A DNA stretch of 6,598 nucleotides, taken from contig JBFLYE010000201.1 in the NCBI GenBank assembly GCA_040756715.1, positions 1 to 6,598 on the forward strand, written 5' to 3'. This document shows, piece after piece, positions 1 through 6,088 of this stretch. The DNA comes from JBFLYE01 sp040756715 [NCBI: bacterium]. GTDB taxonomy: Bacteria > UBA9089 > UBA9088. The notes beneath the pieces are model-generated. The model was not told the origin of the DNA. It was given only the letters and a program-made list of their open reading frames with translations, and ran no database searches. Numbering within the stretch: position 1 is the first letter of the stretch; each line of letters begins with the position of its first letter. Position numbers and translations under genes: made by a program.

Positions 1-121
1 AGTTTTATAAAATTTTTTCCCTTTTAATTCAAAATTCAACATTCAAAATTCATAATTTTATAAAGTTTTCCTTAAGATTATCTAAACACATACATTTTGT
101 AAAGCGTTATGGAATTAACTA
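1..121 (-). mobile_element. MITE-like element, left copy, truncated by window edge
   Basis: Bases 1-121 are the exact reverse complement of 5525-5645, with no mismatch on a base-by-base check. This is one end of the 237-bp element that is complete at 5525-5761, lying in inverted orientation; the rest should lie to the left of the window. The element ends in ACTA at 121 and is followed by TA at 122-123, matching the TA target duplication deduced at the right copy. Identity stops at 124, and that last base is probably chance. No transposase is encoded, so the element would be mobilised in trans, probably by an IS630/Tc1-mariner-type transposase; this is inferred only from the TA target and the inverted ends. 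Perfect identity between copies suggests recent movement, or homogenisation by recombination. Confidence 0.75.
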
Positions 122-270
122 TAATAATTATACCCCTTCTTTAAAAATTTTTGCAAGGAAAAATTTCTACCTATTCGGGCAAAAATGAGCCATCCAGCGG
201 ACACAACTCCACACCCCTCACAAAACCTTGCCCCTTCTTCATTCTTTGTGCCACACTCTGGACAAAACAT
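115..270 (-). CDS. Zinc-ribbon protein fragment, truncated by MITE
   Basis: The 51-codon ORF begins with ATG at 270, preceded by AAGGAAG at a spacing of about 9 nt. Residues 1-21 carry two CxxC knuckles: FCPECG near the start and FCEGCG at about residues 16-21, 14 residues apart. This is the classic short N-terminal zinc ribbon seen at the front of many bacterial membrane or regulatory proteins. After about residue 34 the translation is low-complexity and does not look like a folded domain. It enters the MITE at 121 and stops at TAA 115-117 inside the element. In intact relatives the ribbon is usually followed by a longer domain, so this is probably the stub of a broken gene. It lies 56 bp downstream of the HEPN gene on the same strand and may be the operon tail. 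The function of the parent gene cannot be told. Confidence 0.5.
   Translation of the reverse strand: MFCPECGTKNEEGARFCEGCGVVSAGWLIFARIGRNFSLQKFLKKGYNYYS
127..156 (-). promoter_or_regulatory. Possible sigma70-type promoter firing leftward into the MITE
   Basis: On the minus strand, TTGCAA (151-156, 4 of 6 to the -35 consensus) is followed by an 18-nt spacer and TATAAT (127-132, 6 of 6). Transcription would start near base 120, right at the MITE end. It may be the old promoter of a gene to the left that the MITE now separates from it. In such AT-rich sequence a chance match is quite possible. Confidence 0.3.
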
Positions 271-326
271 ATTCTAATGCTTCCTTATTTTTCTAAAATT
301 ATTACTTTCTGGATGCAAAGAAAATT

Positions 327-722
327 TTACCTGCTCATTCCCTTTAAACAATCCTTTACCCATTCCCTTATTTCTTCTGTCATATCCTTTGCCTTAATAG
401 CCGTTTCTTTATCATAATGGCTAGGCCAATGGACAGGATAACGGGTATCAATATAAAACTGATTAAGATAACGACAAGCCTCCTCTATTTCTTCTGTTAT
501 TTCTTCTTTTTCTCTACATATTTCTAATAATTCCAAAAGATTGTGAATGGCTCTAAATTCTAATTGATGAGCAATTATAAAGGCTTTGAGATATTTTTCA
601 GCCGATTGTTGGAAATGAAAGCAAACCTGAGAAAAATAGTCTGTATCTTTAAGGCTTATAGAGGCAAAGCCAAAATCCTCATCAGCCTTTTCTATCCATT
701 CTTCTACTATTTTATTTTTCAT
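327..722 (-). CDS. HEPN domain protein of a HEPN/MNT module
   Basis: A 131-residue, mostly alpha-helical protein of the HEPN family (PF05168 type). Family hallmarks seen: a W9-I-x-K-A-x-x-D N-terminal helix, the FHFQQSAEKYLKAF segment at residues 35-48, an IHNLLELL helix at 59-66, and a YIDTRYP motif at 90-96. HEPN proteins paired with MNT nucleotidyltransferases are usually toxins with RNase activity. However, the canonical R-x4-6-H catalytic spacing is not evident: R94 is followed by H98 (x3) and H102 (x7). The active site may therefore be divergent, or the protein non-toxic. The start is the ATG at 722, not the upstream TTG at 743, because AAGGGAAGG (729-737) sits 6 nt before the ATG. It overlaps the MNT gene by 11 bp, indicating translational coupling. 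Confidence 0.9.
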   Translation of the reverse strand: MKNKIVEEWIEKADEDFGFASISLKDTDYFSQVCFHFQQSAEKYLKAFIIAHQLEFRAIHNLLELLEICREKEEITEEIEEACRYLNQFYIDTRYPVHWPSHYDKETAIKAKDMTEEIREWVKDCLKGMSR

Positions 723-1029
723 AAAGAACCTTCCCTTCTTCAAGAATACCTTTTATAAAAGGGTCTTTCAATTTTAGCCTCTCGGCTACCTCCTTTGGGG
801 TATAAACAATAAAATCCGTAGCAATTTTATACTTGATTAACCTATCAAGCTCATAGATACGTTCTCTACCTATATGAGGAGGATTTTCTTTAACAATAAA
901 AAGGTCAATGTCCCTTGGTTCTTCATCCCTTACCAAAGAGCCGAAAAGGATAATCTTTAGAGGGTTATATTTTTCTATGAGTTGCCCTACAATATTTTCA
1001 AGCTCTAAAGAAAATCTATCTCTTTCCAT
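712..1029 (-). CDS. MNT-family minimal nucleotidyltransferase (HEPN partner)
   Basis: A 105-residue pol-beta-superfamily nucleotidyltransferase (NTP_transf_2 type). The core motif is visible: FGS at 29-31, then D40-I-D42 as the first two metal-binding acidic residues, and D72 in the strand TDFIVYT as the third. The catalytic triad therefore looks intact. The helix IVGQLIEKYNPLKIILFGS before the motif and TPKEVAERL after it are typical. In studied MNT/HEPN pairs the MNT protein acts as antitoxin by AMPylating the HEPN toxin, and this is the likely role here. The start is the ATG at 1029, which gives a normal-length protein. An upstream ATG at 1101 would add 24 residues that merely read the 3' end of the activase gene in another frame. 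The ORF overlaps the activase by 14 bp and the HEPN gene by 11 bp. No strong Shine-Dalgarno precedes it, so translation is probably coupled to the activase. Confidence 0.9.
   Translation of the reverse strand: MERDRFSLELENIVGQLIEKYNPLKIILFGSLVRDEEPRDIDLFIVKENPPHIGRERIYELDRLIKYKIATDFIVYTPKEVAERLKLKDPFIKGILEEGKVLYEK
729..737 (-). promoter_or_regulatory. Ribosome binding site deciding the HEPN start
   Basis: AAGGGAAGG on the minus strand lies 6 nt upstream of the ATG at 722 and inside the 3' end of the MNT gene. It favours this ATG over the in-frame TTG at 743, which would place the site within the coding sequence. It is the best Shine-Dalgarno match in the activase-MNT-HEPN run. Confidence 0.65.
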
Positions 1030-4000
1030 ATTGTTTTGCTTGATGGATGAATGCTTCAAGGCGCATATCGGTGTTGGCTGAGGAAAGTCCATCATAGGCA
1101 ATGGTTAATATAGGCAAGCCCTTGTTGTCTTCTGAGACAGATTTTAATATTGCCGTTGCAATGGTTCCTGGCATACAGGTAAAGGGTATGGTGTTGATTA
1201 TCCCGCAAAGCCCCTTCTTTACAAAGTCTACAGCTTTTCCAATGCTCATAATTGCCTCTCCCTCAAAGGAATGGTGAAGATAGGGCCTGGCAAATTCTAA
1301 TATCTCAGAGGTTGATGGTTCGCCGATTCCCCTTAGAAAATGATGCCAAGGATAAGAAAGCCTTGCCTCTTGTTTTACTTGATAGAGGTTCTTTATCGAG
1401 GTTTTGATAAAACAAGCATAATCATTGGTTAGTAATGAATGCATATTCCTTCTAAAATTCCTGTATAAAAACCATTCATTAACCGGAGCTGACCATACCT
1501 CTCCTCCCAATGCCTCAACCTTTTTGATAACATTTTCATTGGAAAATTTGTTTGCCCGGACAAAGAATTCACCTACCAGACCAATCACTGGCTTATCTTT
1601 CGGATAAACCGGAATCTTTGAGAATGCCTCTTTTGCTTCTTTCATTACTGGCAAAAGGTCTTTCTTTTGCTTGATTGCTTCACAAACCTTTTTTACATAC
1701 TCTTTATAAACCCCCTCAGTTATCCCTTTTTCCTTCTCATAAGGCCGCGTCTCATAAAGGGCTTTTTCCAATATATCAATTGCCACAATCCCTGCCCAGG
1801 CAAGCGGCTCAAAATCCTTACCAACCAAGCTTAAGTCCTTAAAAAAGTTCTTTGCCTGGTTTGGAGCATAGATAGGAACATCCTTATAGCCCAAAGAATC
1901 CAAGACAAACCTCTGAAGCATGGAATATTGCCCAAATCTGCAGGGACCAGATGAGCCTCCCATAAAGAATGCAGACTCCTTTGGATTAAAATCAGCTCGC
2001 TTGGTGAATTTTACCATATCCCCGGTGGTAACAATCGCCGGATAGCATTCTCTACCAAGCGTATATTTCCTTCCCCAATATAAGGTTTCTATATCTGACT
2101 CTGGCATAACCTCTGCATTTACACCACAAGCCTTAAATGCTGCCTCTAGGGCATAGGCATGGTCTGACATATAGGGGATGATGATTTTTCGCTTTGTTTT
2201 TTTCTCAATGGTTAATGTCTTTATCCTTCTTTCCTCTTCTATCTTCTTTTTCCTTGCATTTTCAATGGAATCAAGGAATGCCTCGCACCTTGTAATTGCC
2301 CCAACATCAGCCGAATGCTCATCAACCTCAATAATTAAATGTGGCTTTTCCTCCATCTTTTCCTTAAAGAATGAGACAATAAAGGAATCGGGTCCACAGC
2401 CATAGTTGGTAAGGTAAATAGGAAATAGCCGCTCATCTTTTCTTACCAATTCACAGGCGGCTAATATCTGTTGACCTGACCTCCAATACATATTTGGCCA
2501 ATCAACTGATGTATCCACGGTATCTAAAGGAAGAAAATCCATTGGTATACTTAAGACCCCCAAATCCCTTAATTTTCTGGGAAGCTCTAAGTTTAGCCCA
2601 CAATCATTTCCATTGTATGAGCGGGCAATTAGAACAATTGAGCGATTGTCTAATGATGATAATATCTCTTTTCCCCTTTCTTCTATCCTTTTTCTAAATT
2701 CGCTTTGGACATTATAGGCAATATTCAATGCCTTCTTTACCCTTTCTGGTGCAATCCCCAATGCCCTTCCCATTTCAAGCAATGGCTTTAGAAGACCCTT
2801 TTTCTCATAGCGCATCCTGATAACTGGCTGAAGGAGATTAACCCTATGCTCCTTGAAATTCATCGTTGAGGCAACTGTATAGGGAATGGATTGGACATAG
2901 GGGCAATGGTAGGATTCTGAGAAATAGGGAGATGTTTGTTTAAGGTTTATAATGGAGGGAAGAAATAGATAATCAACCCCAGCTTCAAGGAGGCTTAAGA
3001 TATGACCGTGGGTAAGCTTTATGGGAAAGCAGGTATCTACTGAAACGCCTTCAACGCCCTTATGAATAATGGTCTTATTTGTCTTTTCGGAAAAGATAAC
3101 ATTAAATCCCAATTCGCTAAAGAATGCCTTAAAGAAGGGAAAGAATTCATAGAAAAACAATGCCCTGGGAATCCCAATCTTTTTGCCACCCCCCTCTTTT
3201 TTATAAATATTTAAAAGCAGGTTTTCCCTCTCCTCAAACAAATCAGGTAGTTCTGACCCTTGACCCTTGACCCTTGACCCTTGACCCCTTTTTTCATATT
3301 TCTCACACCTTGCCCCATAAAATAAAGGTTCTTCGCCTTCTAACTTGACCTTTTTTATCTCGCAGGAATTTGGACACCCCTTGCATTCAAAGGAGGAAAG
3401 CTCATATTTTCTATTTTTTAAGTCAAACCCCTTAAATCTTGTTTTTTCTATATTGCTTTCTTTAGCAATTATGGCAACGCCGATTGCGCCAGTGACATCA
3501 TGGTTTTCGGGAACAAAAATTCTCTTTCCACAGACCTTTTCAAAGGCAGCAATAACCGCAAGGTTAGCTGCTGTTCCACCTTGAAAGAATATTTTATTTC
3601 CTACCTTTTTTTCACCGACAACCCTGTTTAGGTAATTGTGGACAATGGAATAGGCAAGCCCAGCTACAATGTCCTTTTTCTCTGCCTGCTTTTGCTGGTG
3701 GGAAACAATGTCTGTCTCCATAAATACCGTGCATCGCTCCCCTAAAGCAAGGGGTTGCTCTGATTGAAATGCCAGATTGGCAAATTCCTCTTTTATGTTT
3801 ATGCCAAGCCTCTCTGCCTGCTCCTCCAAGAATGAGCCAGTTCCTGCCGCACAGACCTTATTCATCTCAAAATCAACGATACAACCATTTTCTAAGGATA
3901 TATACTTTGAATCCTGACCACCTATCTCAAAGATTGTATCTACGCTTGGGTCTATATCATAGGCTGCCCTTGCCTGAGCGGTTATCTCATTCTTTACAAT

Positions 4001-5122
4001 ATCGCCTCCCACAAAATCGGCAATCATATACCTTCCTGAGCCGGTTGTCCCACAGCCACAAACCTCAACAAATTCACCAATTTCTTTTCCAATCTCATCC
4101 AGGCCTTGGCATACCGCTTCAATTGGTCTACTTGCTGTAGGTAGATACCTTCTTGCTAAAACCCTTTTGTCTTCGTCAATTGCCACAACATTGGTTGAGA
4201 CAGATCCGATGTCTATGCCAATATAAGTCGGGAGTCGGGAGTCGGAAGTCGGGAGTCGTAGATAGGTTTTTATTTTGTCTTTGTATTCGGAAATGGGAGC
4301 AATGAGGCTTAAGGGTTCAAGACCAATTTTTTCCTCTTCAATCTTAAAATCTTTTAATCTTTTAAGCTCTATCTTATTCTTTGCCAAAAGGGCTGCACCA
4401 ATTGCCCCCATTGTGGCAAAATGCTCTGGAATAATAATCTCAATCCCTAATACCTCTTTAAATGCCCTTTGCATTCCCTTATTTGCCGCAACCCCGCCCT
4501 GAAATGAAACAGGCGGATTTATGTTTTTCCCCTTTCCAATCACAGATTTAAAATTCCTGGCAAAGGCAAAGCATAAGCCAGCAATAATATCCTCAATTGG
4601 CGTGGCTTCTTGCTGGAGGTGAATCATATCGGTCTTGGCAAATACCGAGCACCTTCCGGCAATGCGTGGAGGTTTTTCTGATTTTAGGGAAGCTTCTGAA
4701 AATTCCTCAATGCTAAGATGCATCCTTGAAGCCTGCTGGTCTAAAAATGAGCCACAACCTGCCGCACAGATCGTATTGGTTGAGAAATCTAGGATTGAGC
4801 CATCATTAGAAAGGTTAATCAGCTTTGAGTCACTTCCTCCGATTTCTATTATCGTCCTTATTTCCTTGTTTAATTTAGAGGTTGCAGATGCCTGAACAAT
4901 TACCTCATTTACGGGAGATGTCCCAAAAAATTCGCAGATTCCCCTTGTCCCTGTTCCTGTCCAGCCAACCAATATATCATCGGGAAGGCTCTCTATCTTT
5001 TCAAGCAATAAAGGCAAAGGATTTCCCTTATGCCTAATGTAATAATCCTCAAGGATGTTATCATTCTCATCCAAAAGGGCTATTTTTAAGCTTATTGAGC
5101 CAATGTCAATACCGAGTTTCAT
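1016..5122 (-). CDS. Giant acyl-CoA dehydratase activase fusion: two ASKHA ATPase domains + DUF2229 + HgdB-like
   Basis: A 1368-residue cytoplasmic protein of the 2-hydroxyacyl-CoA dehydratase activase/benzoyl-CoA reductase ATPase superfamily. ATPase domain 1 (about 1-248) shows GIDIGS (4-9), IEIGGSDSK (92-100), CAAGCGSF with C119, GRC with C158, and FQGG (207-210). ATPase domain 2 (about 300-555) repeats these: GIDIGS (302-307), EIGGQDSK (399-406), CAAGTGSF with C424, GERC with C464, and FQGG (513-516). The 39/40-residue spacing of each cysteine pair equals that of the [4Fe-4S] ligands of the HgdC dimer. A cysteine knuckle (C580, C583, C587, C606) follows. Then comes a DUF2229 region (about 648-860; C698, C740) and an HgdB-like region to the C-terminus (C841, C909, C946, C1026, C1061, C1306, C1316). 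Family members use ATP hydrolysis to push low-potential electrons to an acceptor protein; the substrate here is unknown. The length matches the known ~1400-residue fusions of anaerobes. An in-frame TAA at 5141-5143 fixes ATG 5122 as the only upstream start. It has no Shine-Dalgarno. Confidence 0.95.
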   Translation of the reverse strand: MKLGIDIGSISLKIALLDENDNILEDYYIRHKGNPLPLLLEKIESLPDDILVGWTGTGTRGICEFFGTSPVNEVIVQASATSKLNKEIRTIIEIGGSDSKLINLSNDGSILDFSTNTICAAGCGSFLDQQASRMHLSIEEFSEASLKSEKPPRIAGRCSVFAKTDMIHLQQEATPIEDIIAGLCFAFARNFKSVIGKGKNINPPVSFQGGVAANKGMQRAFKEVLGIEIIIPEHFATMGAIGAALLAKNKIELKRLKDFKIEEEKIGLEPLSLIAPISEYKDKIKTYLRLPTSDSRLPTYIGIDIGSVSTNVVAIDEDKRVLARRYLPTASRPIEAVCQGLDEIGKEIGEFVEVCGCGTTGSGRYMIADFVGGDIVKNEITAQARAAYDIDPSVDTIFEIGGQDSKYISLENGCIVDFEMNKVCAAGTGSFLEEQAERLGINIKEEFANLAFQSEQPLALGERCTVFMETDIVSHQQKQAEKKDIVAGLAYSIVHNYLNRVVGEKKVGNKIFFQGGTAANLAVIAAFEKVCGKRIFVPENHDVTGAIGVAIIAKESNIEKTRFKGFDLKNRKYELSSFECKGCPNSCEIKKVKLEGEEPLFYGARCEKYEKRGQGSRVKGQGSELPDLFEERENLLLNIYKKEGGGKKIGIPRALFFYEFFPFFKAFFSELGFNVIFSEKTNKTIIHKGVEGVSVDTCFPIKLTHGHILSLLEAGVDYLFLPSIINLKQTSPYFSESYHCPYVQSIPYTVASTMNFKEHRVNLLQPVIRMRYEKKGLLKPLLEMGRALGIAPERVKKALNIAYNVQSEFRKRIEERGKEILSSLDNRSIVLIARSYNGNDCGLNLELPRKLRDLGVLSIPMDFLPLDTVDTSVDWPNMYWRSGQQILAACELVRKDERLFPIYLTNYGCGPDSFIVSFFKEKMEEKPHLIIEVDEHSADVGAITRCEAFLDSIENARKKKIEEERRIKTLTIEKKTKRKIIIPYMSDHAYALEAAFKACGVNAEVMPESDIETLYWGRKYTLGRECYPAIVTTGDMVKFTKRADFNPKESAFFMGGSSGPCRFGQYSMLQRFVLDSLGYKDVPIYAPNQAKNFFKDLSLVGKDFEPLAWAGIVAIDILEKALYETRPYEKEKGITEGVYKEYVKKVCEAIKQKKDLLPVMKEAKEAFSKIPVYPKDKPVIGLVGEFFVRANKFSNENVIKKVEALGGEVWSAPVNEWFLYRNFRRNMHSLLTNDYACFIKTSIKNLYQVKQEARLSYPWHHFLRGIGEPSTSEILEFARPYLHHSFEGEAIMSIGKAVDFVKKGLCGIINTIPFTCMPGTIATAILKSVSEDNKGLPILTIAYDGLSSANTDMRLEAFIHQAKQYGKR
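3254..3288. repeat. Heptanucleotide tandem array (TGACCCT x5) inside activase
   Basis: Five consecutive 7-mers TGACCCT read on the plus strand, the last one ending in C instead of T. On the coding strand they spell the low-complexity stretch RGQGSRVKGQGS (residues 612-623). This is exactly the linker between the cysteine knuckle ending at C606 and the start of the DUF2229 region near 648. The array length is 35 bp and the unit length is not a multiple of three. Confidence 0.9.
4226..4258. repeat. Heptanucleotide tandem array (AGTCGGG x4.7) inside activase
   Basis: Four 7-mers and a partial fifth, AGTCGGG on the plus strand, with one G-to-A change in unit three. The coding strand reads RLPTSDSRLPT (residues 289-299), immediately before the GIDIGS phosphate loop of ATPase domain 2 at residue 302. 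The unit sequence differs from the array at 3254-3288, but both are 7-bp arrays in interdomain linkers of the same gene. Confidence 0.9.
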
Positions 5123-5128
5123 GCTATT

Positions 5129-5158
5129 ATGATATGTAATTTAACCCTTATTTGGCAA
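5129..5158 (-). promoter_or_regulatory. Promoter for the activase, probably giving a leaderless mRNA
   Basis: On the minus strand, TTGCCA (5153-5158, 5 of 6 to the -35 consensus), an 18-nt spacer and TATCAT (5129-5134, 5 of 6 to the -10) precede the activase ATG by only 6 nt. Transcription would start at about the first base of the start codon. The absence of any Shine-Dalgarno in the 25 nt before the ATG agrees with leaderless translation. Read-through from the upstream operon is also possible. Confidence 0.5.
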
Positions 5159-5164
5159 AGGGTT
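5143..5164. promoter_or_regulatory. Inverted repeat over the -35 box, possible operator
   Basis: The arms AACCCTT (5143-5149) and AAGGGTT (5158-5164) form a perfect 7-bp interrupted palindrome with an 8-nt centre. The -35 hexamer of the activase promoter (5153-5158) lies in its middle and right arm. The position suits a repressor or activator site. A terminator for the upstream gene is less likely because no T-run follows on either strand. Confidence 0.35.
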
Positions 5165-5168
5165 TATC

Positions 5169-5369
5169 TTAAGGATATTTCACTTCCTCTTTCTTTTGCA
5201 AAAGAAGCCCAAAGGGTTTGGGTATCAATCTTTTATGCCATGTTATACGCAGTTTTGGCCCATCTATAGTTTCTTTATACAAATGAATTGTATCTTCAAC
5301 ATATTCATCAAATCTTTCTATCTCTTCAGAGACAAATCGAGCTTTTTGACCTATCTTATTAGCACTCAC
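5169..5369 (-). CDS. Small hypothetical protein, 66 residues
   Basis: I do not recognise this protein. It starts with GTG at 5369, overlapping the stop of the DUF3368 remnant by 11 bp, and a purine-rich AGGAGA lies about 12 nt upstream, which is rather far. The sequence is charged: an acidic middle with EEIERFDEYVED (about residues 15-26) and a basic C-terminal half with LRITWHKRLIPKP (about 41-53). There is no signal peptide, membrane segment or metal motif. The overlap suggests it was the last gene of the UPF0175-DUF3368 transcription unit, but it could also be the remnant of a larger gene or a chance ORF. It ends 46 bp before the activase start. Confidence 0.4.
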   Translation of the reverse strand: MSANKIGQKARFVSEEIERFDEYVEDTIHLYKETIDGPKLRITWHKRLIPKPFGLLLQKKEEVKYP

Positions 5370-5524
5370 TTTCTTTTATTATCTCCTCATAAAGACTTTT
5401 ACTAATTCTAAAATCATTTGCTTTTAACTCATCTAATTTCATCCTTAAATCTATGGGAAAGCCTCTCTTTTTGGTAAGGGAGAGGATGCCTATTGTACCC
5501 ATAATATTAAACCCCATTGAGTTA

Positions 5525-5761
5525 TAGTTAATTCCATAACGCTTTACAAAATGTATGTGTTTAGATAATCTTAAGGAAAACTTTATAAAATTATGAATTT
5601 TGAATGTTGAATTTTGAATTAAAAGGGAAAAAATTTTATAAAACTTAAACCTTCAATTCAAAATTCAAAATTTAGAATTCAAAATTTCTTAAAAGGTGGA
5701 TGAATTTTTAACAGATAAACACAACCCTATCTATTTTTGCACTAAGTAATGGAAGATACTA
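5525..5761. mobile_element. MITE-like element (237 bp), complete right copy with TA target duplication
   Basis: The ends are set by three observations. TA flanks both sides (5523-5524 and 5762-5763). Removing the element plus one TA restores the interrupted DUF3368 frame. The left copy shows the same boundary. The terminal inverted repeats are imperfect: TAGTTAATTCCATAAC at the left against TAGTATCTTCCATTAC from the right (12 of 16). Weaker similarity runs inward through CAAAA and a shared GTGTTTA, about 50 bp in all. The centre holds an AT-rich palindromic repeat (5582-5684) that also occurs alone near 6400. There is no coding capacity. The TA target suggests mobilisation by an IS630/Tc1-mariner-type enzyme. 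Confidence 0.78.
5582..5684 (+). repeat. AT-rich palindromic dispersed repeat nested in the MITE
   Basis: This 103-bp block recurs at 6396-6484 with two substitutions and a 14-nt length difference. Here the short unit TTGAATTTTGAAT-like sequence is duplicated; the other copy has one unit. The left arm (GAATTTTGAA repeated) and the right arm (ATTCAAAATTCAAAATT) are complementary and could pair as a hairpin around an A/T-rich loop. Because it occurs both inside and outside the outer element, it is probably an older or independently mobile repeat. Confidence 0.75.
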
Positions 5762-6088
5762 TAGCTATCTCTCTTCCCTTTTCTTCATCAAGTAAGATAT
5801 AGTCAGCTTCAATTTCATTAGCAAGAACTATAGACTCTGCCTCTCCTTCATCCAGACTACTTAGCATACCCATAACTGCTAATCTATCTTTTACAAACAA
5901 TCTCTCTATTCATCTGTTAGTAATGGCATTTTTGGTTTCATCAGAGCCAGGTTTGTCTTTTCCCTTCACTACTATATCTTGAAAAACAGCTTCTGGAATA
6001 TAGATTTTGCCAAAAAGCTCTTTTAAAATCCCAAATTGGTCAATCATACTTAAGGCTATAAGGGGTGAAGCATTGGATACTACCTTCA

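Noticed and set aside
723-743. HEPN start at TTG 743
   Set aside because: The strong AAGGGAAGG at 729-737 would then be inside the gene; it is placed ideally for ATG 722.
712-1101. A longer MNT reading frame starting at ATG 1101
   Set aside because: The extra 24 residues are the activase 3' end read in another frame and do not resemble an MNT N-terminus. ATG 1029 gives the usual family length.
3254-4258. The two heptamer arrays as a CRISPR-like structure
   Set aside because: Units are 7 bp, directly abutting, with no spacers, and they lie inside an intact coding frame.
151-4895. Plus-strand open frames within the genes (for example 564-758, 3769-4140, 4635-4895)
   Set aside because: They are antisense to well-supported minus-strand genes, lack Shine-Dalgarno sites and show no recognisable domains; 3769-4140 is Pro/Leu/His/Gln-rich, as expected for an antisense shadow.
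5462-5490. Hairpin CCTCTC...GAGAGG as a terminator
   Set aside because: It lies within the DUF3368 C-terminal coding remnant and has no following T-run on the minus strand.
1-5645. The block between the inverted copies as a classic composite transposon
   Set aside because: Neither flanking element encodes a transposase, and the right copy has its own TA duplication inside a gene, which fits independent single-element insertions better.
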